A DNA stretch of 64,000 nucleotides from CALROG01 sp943369755 (GTDB lineage: Bacteria > Pseudomonadota > Gammaproteobacteria > Burkholderiales > Burkholderiaceae_C), in NCBI GenBank assembly GCA_943369755.1, contig CALROG020000007.1, forward strand, positions 52,919 to 116,918. The letters run 5' to 3'. The notes under the pieces are model-generated. The model made no database searches and was not told the origin of the DNA. It saw only the letters and a program-made list of their open reading frames with translations. Shown here piece by piece: positions 33,755 to 42,102 of the stretch. Each line of letters opens with the position of its first letter. Positions within the stretch are counted from its first letter, which is position 1. Position numbers and translations under genes: made by a program.

Positions 33755-34694
33755 CTGGCGGCTGGTCACCCGGCGCGGTGAAGATGCGCGCTGCGTCCAC
33801 CGCGTCATAGCGGTACTGCTGGCCGCAAAAATCGCAAGCCACCTCGATCTCGCCGCGCTCAGCCAGAATGCCATCGGCTTCGGCCGCGCCCAGGCCCCGG
33901 ATCATGTTGGACACCCGCTCGCGGCTGCAGGTGCAGGCAAAGCGTGGCGTTTGCGGCTCGAAACGAATAACCTTTTCTTCCCAGAACAGCCGGTGCAGCA
34001 CGGTGTCTACATCCAGCGTCAGCAGCTCCTGGCGCGTCAGGGTGGCGGCAAGAATGGCAATCCGGTTGTAGTCCTCGATCAGGCCAATATCGTCGCCGGC
34101 AGCGCCCAGGTTCTTCTCGCCCTGGGTGGGCAGCCGCTGGATCAGCAAGCCGGCGGCCACTTTGTCGTCGGCCGCCAGAATCAGTTTGGTGTCCAGCTGC
34201 TCGGACTGCAGCATGTAGTGCTCCAGCACCTCGCTGAGCTGGTCAAGCTTCTGCCGCTGATCGCCAAACAGCGGCACCACACCCTGGTAAGGCTGCTGCC
34301 CGGGGAACTTGTCTTTGGGGTCCAGCGTGATCGCGCAGCGCCCCTGGTTGGTCAGGTTCACCATCGCCGACAAGCGGGCATTCACGCCCACATCACCCAC
34401 CACCTTGGCGGTGGCGCGCAGGCTCAGGTCGGGTTGCACCTCGGCCACCGCCACCTTGACCGGGCCATCGCCAAAGATCTGCAGCACCAGCGCCCCATTG
34501 AACTTGATGTTGGACTGCATCAGCACAGCGGCAGCGGCCATTTCACCCAACAGTTCGCGCACAGGGGGTGGCCAGGCACCGGTGGTGCTGTTGGCGGCGC
34601 GGCGCGAAAGAATCTCGGTCCAGCTATCGGTCAGGCGCACGATCATGCCGCGCACCGGCATGCCGTCAAACAGGAACTTGTGCAACTCGGACAT
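33735..34694 (-). CDS. hslO: Hsp33 redox-regulated chaperonin
   Basis: The protein has 319 residues. Hsp33 is a holdase switched on by oxidative unfolding. The four zinc-binding Cys are FACTCSRERV (CxC) and VACDFCGQQYRY (CxxC) near the C-terminus. The N-terminal substrate-binding region includes VRGMIVRLTDSWTEIL and GPVKVAVAEV. It shares a TGATG overlap with the upstream carbonic anhydrase-like gene. Confidence 0.96.
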   Translation of the reverse strand: MSELHKFLFDGMPVRGMIVRLTDSWTEILSRRAANSTTGAWPPPVRELLGEMAAAAVLMQSNIKFNGALVLQIFGDGPVKVAVAEVQPDLSLRATAKVVGDVGVNARLSAMVNLTNQGRCAITLDPKDKFPGQQPYQGVVPLFGDQRQKLDQLSEVLEHYMLQSEQLDTKLILAADDKVAAGLLIQRLPTQGEKNLGAAGDDIGLIEDYNRIAILAATLTRQELLTLDVDTVLHRLFWEEKVIRFEPQTPRFACTCSRERVSNMIRGLGAAEADGILAERGEIEVACDFCGQQYRYDAVDAARIFTAPGDQPPVSPTVQ

Positions 34695-35218
34695 CAGGCA
34701 ATTTTCTTCAAGCCCCGCGCAAAGCGGTGCGCGTTCTCCACATAGTGCTCGGCGCTTTGCGCCAGCCTGGCAGCGCTGGCGTCGTCCAGTGTGCGCACCA
34801 CCTTGGCGGGCGCACCGATGATCAGCGAGTTGTCCGGGAACTCCTTGCCCTCGGTCACCACACTGCCCGCCCCGACAATGCTGTTGCGCCCGATCCGGGC
34901 ACCGTTGAGCACCACCGCCTGAATGCCGATGAGCGAGCCGTCGCCGATGGTGCAGCCATGCAGCATGACCTGGTGGCCCACCGTCACGTTGTCGCCAATC
35001 GTCAGCGGCATGCCGATGTCGGCGTGCAGCACCGAGCCGTCCTGAATGTTGCTGTTGCGCCCGATGCGGATGGTTTCAGTGTCGCCCCGCACCACAGCCC
35101 CAAACCAGACGCTGGCGTTGTCCCCCAGCGCCACCGCGCCCATGACCTGTGCGCTGTCAGCCACCCAGGCGCCGGTGCCCAATACCGGCACCTGCCCGTC
35201 GAGTTCGTAAATAGCCAT
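34694..35218 (-). CDS. Gamma-carbonic anhydrase family protein
   Basis: The protein has 174 residues from MAIYELDGQVPVLG. Hexapeptide repeats build a left-handed beta-helix (SVWFGAVVRGD, RIGRNSNIQDGSVLH, IGDNVTVGHQVMLHG, GSLIGIQAVV). The three zinc/iron ligands are seen in LHAD, VGHQVMLHG (two His). The C-terminal helix covers the usual EHYVENAHRF. Members (YrdA, PaaY) can be carbonic anhydrases or acyl-CoA thioesterases. The same protein family is often next to hslO or DUF455. Confidence 0.9.
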   Translation of the reverse strand: MAIYELDGQVPVLGTGAWVADSAQVMGAVALGDNASVWFGAVVRGDTETIRIGRNSNIQDGSVLHADIGMPLTIGDNVTVGHQVMLHGCTIGDGSLIGIQAVVLNGARIGRNSIVGAGSVVTEGKEFPDNSLIIGAPAKVVRTLDDASAARLAQSAEHYVENAHRFARGLKKIA

Positions 35219-35253
35219 CGTTGCCGCCTGTTGCAAAACCTAGAATTGTAGGG

Positions 35254-36045
35254 ATGGAGCTTCGTCAATCTGCGCTGGTGGCCTTGTGTCTGCCTGACCC
35301 TGGGCAAAAAGTGGCTGCAGCCCGCACGCTGTATGCGCAAGCCACTACTTTTTTTATAGCACCGCAAGCCCCCGCAGAGCCTGCGCAACTGCCCGGCCGG
35401 CCGGTGCGGCCGCTGCTGGTGCACCCGGCCAAGGTGCCCCGGCGCTCGCCCTTCAAGCCCGAGGGCCTAGCCGCGCTGCTGCATGCGATTGCGCATATCG
35501 AATTCAACGCCATCAACCTGGCGCTGGACGCGGCCTGGCGCTTTGACGGCATGCCGCGCGAGTTCTATATGGATTGGCTGCGGGTGGCGGCTGAAGAGGC
35601 TCACCACTTCAGCCTGTTGCGCGCCCACCTGCAAACGCTGGGGCATGACTACGGCGACTTCCCGGCGCACGACAACCTGTGGCAAATGTGCGAGAAAACC
35701 CGTGACGACGTGGTGGCACGCATGGCGCTCGTGCCCCGCACCCTGGAGGCGCGCGGGCTGGACGCCACGCCGCTGATCCAGGACAAGCTGCGAAATGTGA
35801 ACACAGCGCACGCCCTGCGCGCAGTGGACATTCTGGACATCATCCTGCGCGACGAAATCGGCCATGTGGCCATCGGCAACCACTGGTACCGCTGGCTCTG
35901 TGCACACAACGGGCTGGACCCGGTGGCGCACTACGGCGTGCTGGTGCAGCGCTACCAGGCGCCGCGCCTGCACCCGCCGTTCAATGAGAATGCCCGTAAG
36001 CGTGCGGGCTTCAGCGACGAAGAGCTGGCCTGGCTGACGGGCTGA
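35254..36045 (+). CDS. DUF455 ferritin-like protein
   Basis: The protein has 263 residues from MELRQSALVALCLPDP, 35 bases from the divergent carbonic anhydrase start. The ferritin-like di-iron ligands are visible: HAIAHIEFNAINLALD (E-x6-like first helix), EEAHHFSLLRAHL (ExxH), and DEIGHVAIGNHWY (ExxH). Function is unknown; relatives are implicated in tRNA or RNA modification. Residues about 19-36 (VAAARTLYAQATTFFIAP) come from family A copy A6, in reverse orientation. This lengthens the N-terminus. Confidence 0.88.
   Translation: MELRQSALVALCLPDPGQKVAAARTLYAQATTFFIAPQAPAEPAQLPGRPVRPLLVHPAKVPRRSPFKPEGLAALLHAIAHIEFNAINLALDAAWRFDGMPREFYMDWLRVAAEEAHHFSLLRAHLQTLGHDYGDFPAHDNLWQMCEKTRDDVVARMALVPRTLEARGLDATPLIQDKLRNVNTAHALRAVDILDIILRDEIGHVAIGNHWYRWLCAHNGLDPVAHYGVLVQRYQAPRLHPPFNENARKRAGFSDEELAWLTG
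35311..35360 (-). repeat. Family A palindromic element, copy A6 (inside DUF455 gene)
   Basis: Read on the minus strand, CTAT-N7-GTAG (complement of 35345-35359) is followed by GGCTTGCGC, ATACAGC and GTGCGGGCTGCAGCC. On the plus strand it is in frame as ARTLYAQATTFFIAP, the same phase as copy A8. Confidence 0.85.
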
Positions 36046-36080
36046 AGGGCCAAACATCTGCAGCCGCGACGTCGCTTGCG

Positions 36081-36136
36081 CGCGCGTCGTGCGCGAAGAC
36101 AAATTCTTTTGCGTGTCCAGGTCACAGGCCGGCTGG
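36081..36136 (-). pseudogene. Decayed duplicate of the FAD-oxidoreductase 3' end
   Basis: The plus-strand text GCGCGCGTCGTGCGCGAAGAC with its continuation to 36136 repeats the sequence at 37703-37805, the last codons of the FAD oxidoreductase (N-L-S-S-R-M-T-R-V). About 45 bases are deleted in the middle, then the identity resumes at TGTCCAGGTCACAGGCCGGC. No other part of the oxidoreductase is present here. The two copies flank the phytase-like gene. Confidence 0.8.
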
Positions 36137-36225
36137 CACCACTGCACCAGTGAATGACACGGTTTCGTCATGTTTCGCGGCTATCGTGGCCCGGCGCTCA
36201 TGGTTTTTCTCCCGGAACTTCGAAC

Positions 36226-37596
36226 ATGTCAAACAAAAAAATTGCTCTGAATTGGAACGCTCTGGCGGCTGCGGCAACGCTCGCAATGACCTTGACGGCC
36301 TGCGGTGGCGGCAGCAGTCCAGCCACCAACTTCTCTGATGCTGCCTACCAAAATGGCCTGGCCCTTGCCGGAGGGGCGTTGGATCTGTCCAGCGGCACGG
36401 ACGTCGAGCGGCGCTTGGGCTATTTCTCCGACATCTACTACGACCCCGCACGCAAACAGTGGTGGGGCTTGTCAGACCGCGGGCCAGGCGGGGGCGTGCT
36501 GCAATATGACACCCGCGTGCAACGGTTTGAAGTGGACATCAGTGCCAGCGGCGCCATCAGCAACTTCCGCGTGGTGCAGACGGTCAAATTCATGCAGGGC
36601 ACGCAGCCCTTCAATGGCTTTGCGCCCAACCCAACCAGTGCATTGGGTCGAGCCTTTGACCCCGAAGGCATTGTCATCAACCCAAGGAATGGCAACCTGC
36701 TGGTGTCTGACGAATACGGCCCTTCGCTGTATGAGTTTGACCGCACCGGCCAGTTCATCCGCGCCTTCACCACACCTGCGGGCCTGATTCCGCGCAATGC
36801 CGCCACCAGCGTAGCGAACTTCGCGGGTGACACCGGCAACACCGCTGGCAAGCGCACCAATCGGGGCTTTGAAGGCCTGGCCATCAGTGCGGACGGGGCC
36901 TTTGCCTATGCCATGCTGCAAAGCGCCATGCTGAACGAAGGTGGTGGCGACGGCGTCTATAACCGCATCGTCAAATTTGACGTGACCACAGGCACCGCCG
37001 TGGCGCAATACGCCTACGCGATGGACAGAGCTGCTCAGGGTCAAGGCATTTCTGCGCTGGTGGCGCTGGGCAACGACAAGTTTCTGGTGCTGGAGCGCAA
37101 CAACCGGGGCATTGGTGCCGGGGCCGCGCTGGCCACCGCGGACAAGTCGGTCTACCAAATCGACCTGACCGGTGCCGTCGACGTAAGCAGCGTAACCCTG
37201 CCCACCACCGGTGCATTTGCCGGCGCGGTAAAAAAAGGAGCCAAAGTGATGGACCTGGCCGCCAACACCCTGACGGCGCTGGGCAACAAGTCGCCCGAAA
37301 AATGGGAAGGGCTCGCTATCGGCCCGCAACTGGCCAACGGCAGCTACGTGGTGCTGGCCGGCACCGACAACGACTACAGCGTGACGCAAAACGCCACCGG
37401 CACCCAGTTTGACGTGCATTTCCGATTCACGGATGCCGATCCGTTCGCCACCTCGATCCAATGCCCGATTGGCAGCACCAGTGGCTGCTTTTTCACGGCA
37501 ACCAATGCCCCTGCCACGCTGACCAGTGCATACAGTTTGGTCCCCGGCGTGTTGGTGGCCTTCACGGCCAAAATCACGGACTACGTATCGCCTTGA
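36226..37596 (+). CDS. Esterase-like activity of phytase family lipoprotein
   Basis: The protein has 456 residues from MSNKKIALNWNALAA. A signal peptide ends in the lipobox LTAC|GGGSS. The phytase-like beta-propeller shows YFSDIYYDPARKQWWGLSDR, FDPEGIVINPRNGNLLVSDE, RGFEGLAISADG and ALGNKSPEKWEGLAIGPQLA. Proteins of this family are periplasmic or surface esterase/phosphatase-like; substrate is unknown. A C-terminal Cys pair (QCPIGSTSGCFF) may form a disulfide. The gene is bracketed by the duplicated oxidoreductase tail, suggesting that it entered by rearrangement. The longer upstream frame gives no usable signal sequence. Confidence 0.87.
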   Translation: MSNKKIALNWNALAAAATLAMTLTACGGGSSPATNFSDAAYQNGLALAGGALDLSSGTDVERRLGYFSDIYYDPARKQWWGLSDRGPGGGVLQYDTRVQRFEVDISASGAISNFRVVQTVKFMQGTQPFNGFAPNPTSALGRAFDPEGIVINPRNGNLLVSDEYGPSLYEFDRTGQFIRAFTTPAGLIPRNAATSVANFAGDTGNTAGKRTNRGFEGLAISADGAFAYAMLQSAMLNEGGGDGVYNRIVKFDVTTGTAVAQYAYAMDRAAQGQGISALVALGNDKFLVLERNNRGIGAGAALATADKSVYQIDLTGAVDVSSVTLPTTGAFAGAVKKGAKVMDLAANTLTALGNKSPEKWEGLAIGPQLANGSYVVLAGTDNDYSVTQNATGTQFDVHFRFTDADPFATSIQCPIGSTSGCFFTATNAPATLTSAYSLVPGVLVAFTAKITDYVSP

Positions 37597-37699
37597 GCTT
37601 CACTTGCGGCAGGAGCACTCCAGCGCCGGGGGCGATGATTTGGTCGTGAACGTGCCCTGGCAGCGCTGAGGGCCGACTACCCTTTCTGAGTATTGCGTC

Positions 37700-39118
37700 T
37701 CACACGCGCGTCATGCGCGAAGACAAATTCTCTTGCGGCAGGTAGGCACCGTCGGCGCGAAGCTGCTGCACCAGCACCGCGGTGTCCAGGTCACAGGCCG
37801 GCTGGCCGGTGCGGATTGATTGCGCCGCCGCCGTGCCCACGGCCTGCCCCATCATGTACGCCGCCGATTGCGCGCGGATGGAGCCATGCACCTTGGTGTC
37901 GCTGGAATGGCAGCGCCCCGCCACCCACAGGTTGTGCGAGCCGCGCGGCACCAGGATGCTGTACGGGATGCCCACGCAGTCGCCGCGGCCCAGGTTGTCC
38001 TTGCCGTGAAAGTCCTTCATGAAGCGGTCGAACTCGGCCTTGCTGGTGTCGGTGGGGTGCACGTCGGTCGGGCGGTTGTACACCGCAATCTGGTCCGGGA
38101 ACTGGCGCTTGGCGCGAAAGTCGTCAATGTTCAGTTCAAACTCGCCCACGATGCGGCGAGAATCGCGCACGCCCATCACGGGGGCGGTGGTCAGCAGTTC
38201 CAGGTCGGCGCAACCGGGCACATACTTGCGGTAAAACTCCGCGTACTCCAGCGCCAGCTTGCGGCCAAATACCATGCCGTCCGACAGGCTGCGAACGGAC
38301 AGCGGGTTCAGGTTGAACACATGGCCGGCGTTCAGCGTGGCCCCGCATTCGCCAATGCGGTTCATGCCGGGAAAGAAGCGGTCGTCCTGCGTGAAGAAGC
38401 CCTCTTCAATGGCTTGCGGCACCCACTGGGTTTTGACCTTGGCCTTGACCTCATCGATGCCGCGCCAGTCGCTGCCGTAGGCCGGGTCGTGCCAGTCCAT
38501 TCCTGCCAGCAGCGAGCACAGCGTGCTGGGTGACACCGTGTCGGTATCGCGCAGCACCACCTTGCACGGCACGCCGGCCAGCGCGGCCAGCGCGGCGTCG
38601 CCGGTGGCGTCAATGAAAGTTTTGGCGGGCACATAGCGCAAGCCCTCCACATTGCTCAACACCACGCCATTGATGCGGCCCGGGCCCATGTCAGCCTCTA
38701 CCACGCGGGTAAAAAAGCGCAGATCCACACCGGCTTGCACCACGAATTCGTCGAGGATGCGTTTCAGGTGCTCGGGCTTGAACGGCACCCAGCGGTTGAG
38801 CTGGTGGTGCAGGAAGTCCTGCGTGACCTGCGGCGCAAACGCCTGGCTGTCCCACATGGTCTGCAACAGCTCCTTCATGAAGCCGCCCACCAGCATGCGT
38901 TCGCCGTCTGACACGGGGCCAAAAGACGACACCAGGCCGCTGGTGCCCATGCCGCCCAGGCAGCCGGTGGCTTCGGCCAGCAGCACCTTCAGGCCACGGC
39001 GCGCGGCGCAGACGGCGGCGGCAGTGCCTGCGGGGCCGCCGCCGGCCACGACCAGGTCGTAGGCTGCCTCGGCCGGGATGCTGCGGGTGAATTGGTAGCT
39101 GGGTGTCGTTTGCGTCAT
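37700..39118 (-). CDS. FAD-dependent oxidoreductase (FAD_oxidored family)
   Basis: The protein has 472 residues. An FAD-binding Rossmann start YDLVVAGGGPAGTAAAVCAA sits near residue 20, followed by LKVLLAEATGCLGGMGTSG. Mid-protein FIDATGDAALAALAGVP and C-terminal NLWVAGRCHSSDTKVHGSIRAQ complete the FAD site. The family is flavoprotein of uncertain substrate, often next to Bug-type receptors as here (7 bases downstream of the Bug1 start side). It may oxidise or reduce the imported carboxylate. Confidence 0.88.
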   Translation of the reverse strand: MTQTTPSYQFTRSIPAEAAYDLVVAGGGPAGTAAAVCAARRGLKVLLAEATGCLGGMGTSGLVSSFGPVSDGERMLVGGFMKELLQTMWDSQAFAPQVTQDFLHHQLNRWVPFKPEHLKRILDEFVVQAGVDLRFFTRVVEADMGPGRINGVVLSNVEGLRYVPAKTFIDATGDAALAALAGVPCKVVLRDTDTVSPSTLCSLLAGMDWHDPAYGSDWRGIDEVKAKVKTQWVPQAIEEGFFTQDDRFFPGMNRIGECGATLNAGHVFNLNPLSVRSLSDGMVFGRKLALEYAEFYRKYVPGCADLELLTTAPVMGVRDSRRIVGEFELNIDDFRAKRQFPDQIAVYNRPTDVHPTDTSKAEFDRFMKDFHGKDNLGRGDCVGIPYSILVPRGSHNLWVAGRCHSSDTKVHGSIRAQSAAYMMGQAVGTAAAQSIRTGQPACDLDTAVLVQQLRADGAYLPQENLSSRMTRV

Positions 39119-39125
39119 GGGGGTC

Positions 39126-40109
39126 TCAGTTTTTGGCGGGCGCGAGCGGCCGCGTCACGGCGGCAAAGCGCCGCACTTCGCTCTGGATGAACGACTGAAA
39201 TTCGTCGGCCCCCAAGGGTGCCAGCTCAATGCCCATGTCGGCCAGCGTCCTGGCCATCTCGGGTGCGCGCAACACCGCCAGGATGTCGTCGGACAGCTTT
39301 TGCACCAGCTCGCGCGGCAGGCCGACCGGCGCGCAAAAGCCCGCCCAGTTGACGGATTCATAGCCGGGCAGCGTCTCGGCGATGGTGGGCCACTGCGGGT
39401 ACAGCGGGCTGCGCTGGGCGCTGGTCACGCCCAGCACCTTCATCTGGCCCGACTTGATGAAAGGCTCGGCCGAACTCACCACAGAAAAGCCCAGTGGGAC
39501 CAACCCGCCGATCATGTCGGTGTACATCTTGGCCGCGCCGTTGTAGGGCACATGTAGCAGCTGGATGCCGGCCATGTGGTTGAGCAAGTCACCGCCCAGC
39601 TGGGCCGAGGTGCCGATGCCGTTGGAGCCGAACGAGAACTGGTTGGCCGGCTGGCCCTTGGCCATTGCAATGAGCCCCTTGACGTCATTGGCCGCAAAGC
39701 TTGTTGGGGCCACCAAAGCCATCGTGTAGTAACCCACACGGGCCAGCGGCTGCAGGTCCTTGAGCTGGTACGGCAGGTCGGTGCGCTGCACGGCATTGAT
39801 GCTCAGCGAGCTGCCCAAAAGGCCGATGGTGTAGCCGTCCGCCGGCGCACGTGCGGTGGCCAGCGTACCGACCACCACGCCACCACCGGGCTTGTTATCC
39901 AGCACTACCGGCTGCTTCCATCGCGCCTCCAGCCGGTCGGCCAGCAAGCGGGCCAGGCGATCAGCCGCGCCGCCAGGCGGCTGCGGCAGCACGATGCGGA
40001 CATTGCGCGTGGGGAACGGGGCCTGCGCGCGCACCAGGGCGGGAGCGCACAGCGCAGCGGCGATGCAGCGCAACACGGCGCGGCGTACTGTTGTCTGGTC
40101 TTGGTTCAT
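39126..40109 (-). CDS. Bug-family tripartite tricarboxylate transporter substrate-binding protein (1)
   Basis: The protein has 327 residues from MNQDQTTVRRAVLRC; the much longer open frame upstream reads through the promoter and the divergent LysR gene. A signal peptide (AAALCAPALVRA|QAPFP, twin-Arg-like RR near the start) precedes the mature chain. Bug signatures are VRIVLPQPPGGAADRLARLL and VVLDNKPGGGVVVGT, with LLHVPYNGAAKMYTDMIGG. It binds a carboxylate in the periplasm. It lies 7 bases upstream of the FAD oxidoreductase gene, so the pair is probably one operon controlled by the divergent LysR. Confidence 0.92.
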   Translation of the reverse strand: MNQDQTTVRRAVLRCIAAALCAPALVRAQAPFPTRNVRIVLPQPPGGAADRLARLLADRLEARWKQPVVLDNKPGGGVVVGTLATARAPADGYTIGLLGSSLSINAVQRTDLPYQLKDLQPLARVGYYTMALVAPTSFAANDVKGLIAMAKGQPANQFSFGSNGIGTSAQLGGDLLNHMAGIQLLHVPYNGAAKMYTDMIGGLVPLGFSVVSSAEPFIKSGQMKVLGVTSAQRSPLYPQWPTIAETLPGYESVNWAGFCAPVGLPRELVQKLSDDILAVLRAPEMARTLADMGIELAPLGADEFQSFIQSEVRRFAAVTRPLAPAKN

Positions 40110-40177
40110 GGCTTGTCTCCTGACGTGCATGGTGCGGGCACCTGGGCGCGCTGGCAAATGAAAGTTTTTGTCCAGTA

Positions 40178-40194
40178 CATAACTCAAGGTTATG
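40178..40194. promoter_or_regulatory. Candidate LysR-type operator between Bug1 and LysR
   Basis: CATAAC-TCAAG-GTTATG is a perfect 6 bp inverted repeat with a T-N11-A core, the shape of a LysR recognition site. It sits 17 bases before the LysR ATG and about 70 bases from the divergent Bug1 start. That position fits control of both genes. Confidence 0.65.
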
Positions 40195-40211
40195 CGTGCC
40201 AGAATGCCGCC

Positions 40212-41108
40212 ATGAACCTGCGACAGATGGAAGTCTTTCGTGCCGTCATGCTTACAGGCGGTGTGGGCGGTGCGGCCGAGCTGCTGCACGTGTCGCAGCC
40301 CGCCATCAGCAAGGTGCTGGCGCAGGCGCAAAAGCAGGCCGGCTTTGTGCTGTTTGAACGCGTCAAGGGCCGCCTGCTGCCCACGCCCGAGGGCCAGCAG
40401 CTGCACCAGGAAATTGACGCGCTGTGGCGCGGCGTGGAGCGCGTGCGCGATGTGTCGCGCAGCCTGGCCGAGCCGCGTACCGGCACTCTGCGCCTGGCCG
40501 TTTCGGCCAGCCTCGCCTCTTACCTGGTGCCGCGCACCATTGCGCTGCTGTGCGACCGGTTTACGGGGCTCAAGAGCCACATGGACATCCTGATCGCACC
40601 CATCATGGTCGATGCACTGCTGGACAGCACCGTGGACCTGGGCGTCGCGCTTCAGCCCAACGACCACCCCAACCTGCAGGCCGTTCAGGCCTGGCGCTGC
40701 TCGTTTGCCTGCGTGATGCCAGAGAGCCACCCTCTGGCAAAGCTGGCCACGGTGCGCCCGGCCGACCTGCGTGGCCACCGCATCATCACCTCGGGCGCGC
40801 ACACACCCTACGGCCAGGCGCTGTTGCGGGCGTACGGGAGCGAAGCGCACCGCCTCGCGCTGGACCTGACCGTGCGTTCGTCCACGTCAGCCTGCTGGTA
40901 TGCGCAGGCCGGTGCGGGTGTGGCGGTGGTAGACCGTGCGGCAGTGGCCGGTCATGGCTTTCACGGTCTGGCCGTGCGCCCTTTCCAGAGCCGTGAACGG
41001 CTGGCGGTCAGCATCCTGCGCAACCGCTACCGGCCCATGTCGGCCGTGCAACGGGCGTTTTGCGAGGTGTTTGACGGCGTCTGGAAAGACGCCATGGGCA
41101 AAGACTGA
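40212..41108 (+). CDS. LysR family transcriptional regulator (1)
   Basis: The protein has 298 residues from MNLRQMEVFRAVMLTGGVGG. The winged helix is AAELLHVSQPAISKVLAQAQ with VLFERVKGRLLPTPEGQ. The effector domain (from about residue 92) has the usual two Rossmann lobes. Divergent arrangement with the Bug1 and FAD oxidoreductase genes indicates that it controls them in response to the bound carboxylate or a metabolite. The longer upstream frame is antisense to Bug1 and is rejected. Confidence 0.93.
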   Translation: MNLRQMEVFRAVMLTGGVGGAAELLHVSQPAISKVLAQAQKQAGFVLFERVKGRLLPTPEGQQLHQEIDALWRGVERVRDVSRSLAEPRTGTLRLAVSASLASYLVPRTIALLCDRFTGLKSHMDILIAPIMVDALLDSTVDLGVALQPNDHPNLQAVQAWRCSFACVMPESHPLAKLATVRPADLRGHRIITSGAHTPYGQALLRAYGSEAHRLALDLTVRSSTSACWYAQAGAGVAVVDRAAVAGHGFHGLAVRPFQSRERLAVSILRNRYRPMSAVQRAFCEVFDGVWKDAMGKD

Positions 41109-41112
41109 GGCC

Positions 41113-42072
41113 CTACTCCGCCTTGATGTTGGCAGCGCGGATGATGCGCGCGTTGTTGTCCGACTCCGCCGCGATCTGCTTGCCAAAATCTGCTGCGCTG
41201 CCGCCGGTGGGCACGTTGTCGCTGCCGCTCAGGCGGGCACGCACATCGGGCAGCGCCAGTGCCTTGTTGATCTCGGCGTTCAGGCGCTGCAGCACGGGCT
41301 GGGGCACGCCCGCAGGTGCAAAGACGCCGAACAGCGAGGTGAGGTTGGCGCCCGCATGGCCCAGCTCGGCCAGCGTGGGCACGTCGGGCAACGTGTCCAA
41401 CCGCGCGGGCGCACCGACGGCCAGCGCGCGCAGCCTGCCGGACTTGATGTGCTGCGTGACGGCCGGCGACGCATTGGTGGACAGGATTTCAAACTGGCCC
41501 GAGAGAGCATCATTCATCTGCTGCGCGCCGCCTTTGTAGGGCACGTGGGTGATGTCCACTTTCGCGCCCGCCTTGAGCTGCTCCAGCATGATGTGCCCCA
41601 GCGACGCAGTGCCCGACGTGGCCCAGCGCACGGTCCCCGGCTTGCTGCGCGCGGCGGCCAGCAGCTCGTTGAAGTCTTTGGCCGGTGTGGCCGCTGTGGC
41701 CAGCAGCAGCACGGGTGAATACATGACGCTGGCCACTGGAACAATGTCCCTGGCCGGGTCAAACGGCGACTTGCCCAGATGCGGGTTCAGCGCCAGCGGG
41801 CTGATGGCCGCAAAGCCCAGCGTGTGGCCGTCGGGGGCCGCTTTGGCTACCGCGTCCATGCCGATGCCGCCACTGGCACCGGCCTTGTTGTCCACCACCA
41901 CCGGCTGGCCCAGCGGGCCGGCCAGCTTGTCTGCCAGCGCACGTGCAACCACGTCGCTTACACCGCCCGGCGGGTAGGCCACAACCAGCCGGATGGGCTT
42001 GGCCGGCCAGCCCTGCGCCGCAGCCAAGGCAACGGATCCAGACAAAACCAGGGCCATACCAAGTTTCTTCAT
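41113..42072 (-). CDS. Bug-family substrate-binding protein (2)
   Basis: The protein has 319 residues. A signal peptide (MKKLGMALVLSGSVALAAA) is cleaved near AQGWPA. The mature chain carries PIRLVVAYPPGGVSDVVARA, VVVDNKAGASGGIGMDAVAK, WATSGTASLGHIMLEQL and HVPYKGGAQQMNDALSG, the typical Bug fold. It is convergent with LysR 1 (4-base gap). No TctA/TctB membrane genes are nearby. The ligand is unknown, probably an aromatic or dicarboxylic acid. Confidence 0.92.
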   Translation of the reverse strand: MKKLGMALVLSGSVALAAAQGWPAKPIRLVVAYPPGGVSDVVARALADKLAGPLGQPVVVDNKAGASGGIGMDAVAKAAPDGHTLGFAAISPLALNPHLGKSPFDPARDIVPVASVMYSPVLLLATAATPAKDFNELLAAARSKPGTVRWATSGTASLGHIMLEQLKAGAKVDITHVPYKGGAQQMNDALSGQFEILSTNASPAVTQHIKSGRLRALAVGAPARLDTLPDVPTLAELGHAGANLTSLFGVFAPAGVPQPVLQRLNAEINKALALPDVRARLSGSDNVPTGGSAADFGKQIAAESDNNARIIRAANIKAE

Positions 42073-42102
42073 CAGTCAGTTCCTTCCAGGGTCGATCTTG
42101 CC

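Noticed and set aside
39126..40850. Bug1 read as a 574-residue protein
   Set aside because: The extra N-terminal part is antisense to LysR 1 and would hide the signal peptide.
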